This document shows positions 62,226 through 64,000 of a stretch of DNA of 64,000 nt, one piece after another. Made by a program: the position numbers and the translations under genes. Below the pieces are notes generated by a model. It was not told where the DNA came from. It made no database searches and worked only from the letters and a program-made list of their open reading frames with translations. The number at the start of each line of letters is the position of its first letter. The stretch's first letter is position 1. The DNA lies in contig JBLHNB010000007.1 in NCBI GenBank assembly GCA_047621305.1, positions 1-64,000 of the forward strand. Direction: 5' to 3'. The stretch is from Colwellia_A sp047621305 (GTDB lineage Bacteria > Pseudomonadota > Gammaproteobacteria > Enterobacterales > Alteromonadaceae).

Positions 62226-62598
62226 CTTTATTTCATATAGATATCTAAAAATATCATTCCAATGAATTAATTGAAATTATGCTGCTGTATACTGGTTGGA
62301 TTCCTCTTTGACCGCAAATATTGAACCATAATTGTCATTATGGCACCTGATCATCAGAATAGTTTACTCGAACGCGAATAAGCTAACAAAGAAACACTTG
62401 TGTTAAATTTAGCTGCTTAACTTAACTTGAAATAACGGCCACCTTTGAACGCTAATAATAGTACCTTTAAGAAATTAACTACCGCTTTGAGGAATCTAAT
62501 TACTGCATTTCAAGTTAATCACTTAATCATTAAGGTTGAAAATGTTTGGATTTAGCAATCTTACTAGAACGATAGTCTAAGAAGCATTGAAGTTAATT
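62226..62598. other. Intergenic stretch with no recognised feature
   Basis: AT-rich, with no open frame of note. It separates the decayed gene from the convergent end of the AraC-type regulator. Confidence 0.5.
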
Positions 62599-63471
62599 TT
62601 ATTTAATTGGTAGATAGATATCTGTGATCATTTGATGTTCTGGTACATCAGGAAAGAAACTAACTCTTTCAAAAAACAACGGAAAGTTTCGCAGTTCTTC
62701 ATGGTTTTTTTTGAGCCAGTCACTATATAAAAAATGAATGGCGTTAGTCATATCTTCGTCTGCGCCAATATGCCGGATAACCGCGCAACGACCACTTAGA
62801 ATAGATTTAGTTATTACCCCAGAGTCATTAATTTGCACTTCATCTTGAATTTCGGCACAAAGATCAAATCGATACTCCTTAGGAGTAACCGTAGTAGGAT
62901 CATCATACACTAAATTAAATGTTCTACTTTTACTTGGCGGTAACTTATTCTCTTTACGCCATGAAATAAACTGTCTAATACTTTGACCAAGTAACTCAGG
63001 CGCGCCTCGGTGCTCTAGCACCGCTATTTTCATCGTCGCAACATCTTTAATCGTTACTTCAATGTCATCATCATTTTTTTGCATTCTAAATTTCCTCAAC
63101 ATGTTTAATGGTTTGTTATTCTCATGCCAAGGGAGCCAATCAGGATCACGTCTAAAGTTAGAAGGGCTTTGTTTTGTTGAGCGTTTAAAGGCACGTGAAA
63201 ATGCCTCAGCACTTTCGTAGCCGTTATCTAAGGCAATATCAATGACTCTACTTTTCTGTCGAAACGCTAATTGATATGACGCCCGTCTGAACCGCAATTT
63301 TTGTATATAACTCGTAACATTCATTGCTAATAATGTAGAAAATTGACGATGAAAGTGAAACTTTGAAATACAGGCTATTTCAGCTAATTTATCCACAGAT
63401 AAATCTTCATATAAATGTATGTCAATGTAATCAAGTACCTGACAAATACGTTTTTGATAGTCAATCGCCAT
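62599..63471 (-). CDS. AraC-family regulator with GyrI-like effector domain
   Basis: A 290-residue transcriptional regulator with two domains. Residues about 8-107 are the double helix-turn-helix of AraC/XylS (DLSVDKLAEIACISKFHFHR; VIDIALDNGYESAEAFSRAF KRSTKQSPSNFRR in two parts). Residues about 130-290 are a GyrI-like/SOUL-type ligand-binding domain (TMKIAVLEHRGAPELLGQSI; FPLFFERVSFFPDVPEHQMI). This order is like Rob and SoxS-like drug-responsive regulators. The target is unknown. Confidence 0.88.
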   Translation of the reverse strand: MAIDYQKRICQVLDYIDIHLYEDLSVDKLAEIACISKFHFHRQFSTLLAMNVTSYIQKLRFRRASYQLAFRQKSRVIDIALDNGYESAEAFSRAFKRSTKQSPSNFRRDPDWLPWHENNKPLNMLRKFRMQKNDDDIEVTIKDVATMKIAVLEHRGAPELLGQSIRQFISWRKENKLPPSKSRTFNLVYDDPTTVTPKEYRFDLCAEIQDEVQINDSGVITKSILSGRCAVIRHIGADEDMTNAIHFLYSDWLKKNHEELRNFPLFFERVSFFPDVPEHQMITDIYLPIK

Positions 63472-63607
63472 GGCTTCCTCTAAATTTTAATTAATGAACT
63501 GTTTGTTGATCTTGGCAAAATAAATGTTACCGAGATTAGGGTGATAAAACATGATTGAAGTTGCGGTATTGGTCTTATGTTAACTAAATTATCAGTAGAG
63601 AGGCCGG

Positions 63608-63745
63608 TTACCTTAATTTTTCTGCAACATACTCAACAATCGCAAGGATCGATGTTACTCCAGGTGAGTCAATAGTAAAGAGATTGAACAGCTCTTTAAA
63701 CCGTGTTCTTGAGCATATTGAAGTGCGATGGTTGTAGCTGCTCAA
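63608..63745 (-). pseudogene. C-terminal remnant of a FAD-dependent oxidoreductase (DAO/L2HGDH-like)
   Basis: A short minus-strand frame ends RFKELFNLFTIDSPGVTSIL, AIVEYVAEKLR and a stop. FNLFGIDSPGLTSSLAIAEYVA-type endings are typical of DAO-family oxidoreductases related to L-2-hydroxyglutarate dehydrogenase. Only about 30 residues are recognisable; the rest of the gene is gone, as the DUF938 gene ends only 5 bases upstream. Confidence 0.45.
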
Positions 63746-63749
63746 TTAC

Positions 63750-64000
63750 TTAAGCCATCTGCCAAATAAGCCATTGATTATTGGCTGGCATATCTTTATC
63801 TGTAATTAATTTAAACCCTTGTTTTACTGCCAGTTCATTTACTTTTTCAAAATCGCGAATACCGCTTTTAACATCTCTATCTTGTAACCATAATTGGAAA
63901 TTTTCATTGCTGGTGCTGGTATATTGACCTTGATATTTAAAAGGCCCATAAACACATAATAAGGTACCTATTTTACAAACTTTGTTCATATTTTCAAAAA
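63750..64000 (-). CDS. DUF938 methyltransferase-like protein (5' end outside window)
   Basis: The last 83 residues of a DUF938 SAM-dependent methyltransferase-like protein. The frame stays open to the window edge (FFENMNKVCKIGTLLCVYGP), so the apparent ATG at 63989 is internal. Diagnostic parts are CVYGPFKYQGQYTSTSNENF and QLWLQDRDVKSGIRDFEKVN, then DMPANNQWLIW. Family members have about 200 residues, so about 120 lie beyond the window. Confidence 0.85.
   Translation of the reverse strand, partial: FENMNKVCKIGTLLCVYGPFKYQGQYTSTSNENFQLWLQDRDVKSGIRDFEKVNELAVKQGFKLITDKDMPANNQWLIWQMA

Noticed and set aside
1..64000. rRNA, tRNA, prophage or restriction/defence genes
   Set aside because: None recognised on either strand by reading; no cloverleaf, 16S/23S motifs, phage structural genes or defence signatures were seen.

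Overview
The window looks like chromosomal DNA from an AT-rich, marine, aerobic gammaproteobacterium of the Alteromonadales, most likely Colwellia or a close relative such as Thalassotalea. The clues are the atpDC-glmU-glmR-glmS order, large TonB-dependent receptors, Alteromonadales-type small conserved proteins (DUF416, a DUF3630-like protein, YdcH, SpoIIAA-like), abundant c-type cytochromes, and many short dispersed inverted-repeat elements. Genus assignment is inference from gene content and style; no search was run.

Layout. 1-6.1 kb: the end of the ATP synthase operon (atpD partial, atpC, terminator), then glmU, a DeoR-type regulator and glmS, which make UDP-GlcNAc precursors. 6.5-11 kb: single genes (DTW-domain tRNA modification protein, TlpA-like thioredoxin, NhaC-superfamily antiporter, AhpD-like protein, small exported protein, LETM1-like protein). 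11.6-17.9 kb: two paralogous TonB-dependent receptors. 18-30 kb: small or poorly known proteins, an FMN reductase, a mono-haem cytochrome, two signalling proteins with degenerate GGDEF domains, a DUF885 lipoprotein, and an apparently orphan c-di-GMP-I riboswitch on the minus strand. 30-42 kb: tesB, a YbdG-like channel with a YihG-like acyltransferase, a DksA/TraR-like zinc finger with YdcH, a DcaP-like porin, tex, a serine hydrolase and engB. 42-49 kb: tetrahaem and dihaem cytochromes c4, an ECF sigma factor with a membrane partner, and ccoG next to a PAS/sigma-54 activator. ccoG carries a plausible -24/-12 promoter and upstream palindromes like one in front of the activator. 49-54.8 kb: a complete-looking thiC-thiO-thiS-thiG-thiD/E thiamine operon behind a TPP riboswitch. 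55-64 kb: an M1 peptidase and then a disordered accessory zone.

The accessory zone (56.7-64 kb) is the most unusual part. It holds what appears to be a single integron gene cassette inserted outside any integron (57712-58526): joining its two ends regenerates a perfect attC R' box. It also has two short tandem repeats, several MITE-like elements, a membrane-protein gene split by one element with a 3-bp target duplication, another decayed gene split by a second element family, and a remnant of a FAD-dependent oxidoreductase.

Two MITE-like families are scattered across the window. Family A has TACCCGT/ACGGGTA ends; family B has TACCAATTG/CAATTGGTA ends and TAA/TTA target duplications. They differ at their ends but share an internal hairpin-containing core, with one compensatory base-pair change between copies. 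I saw no rRNA, tRNA, CRISPR array, prophage or recognised defence system.
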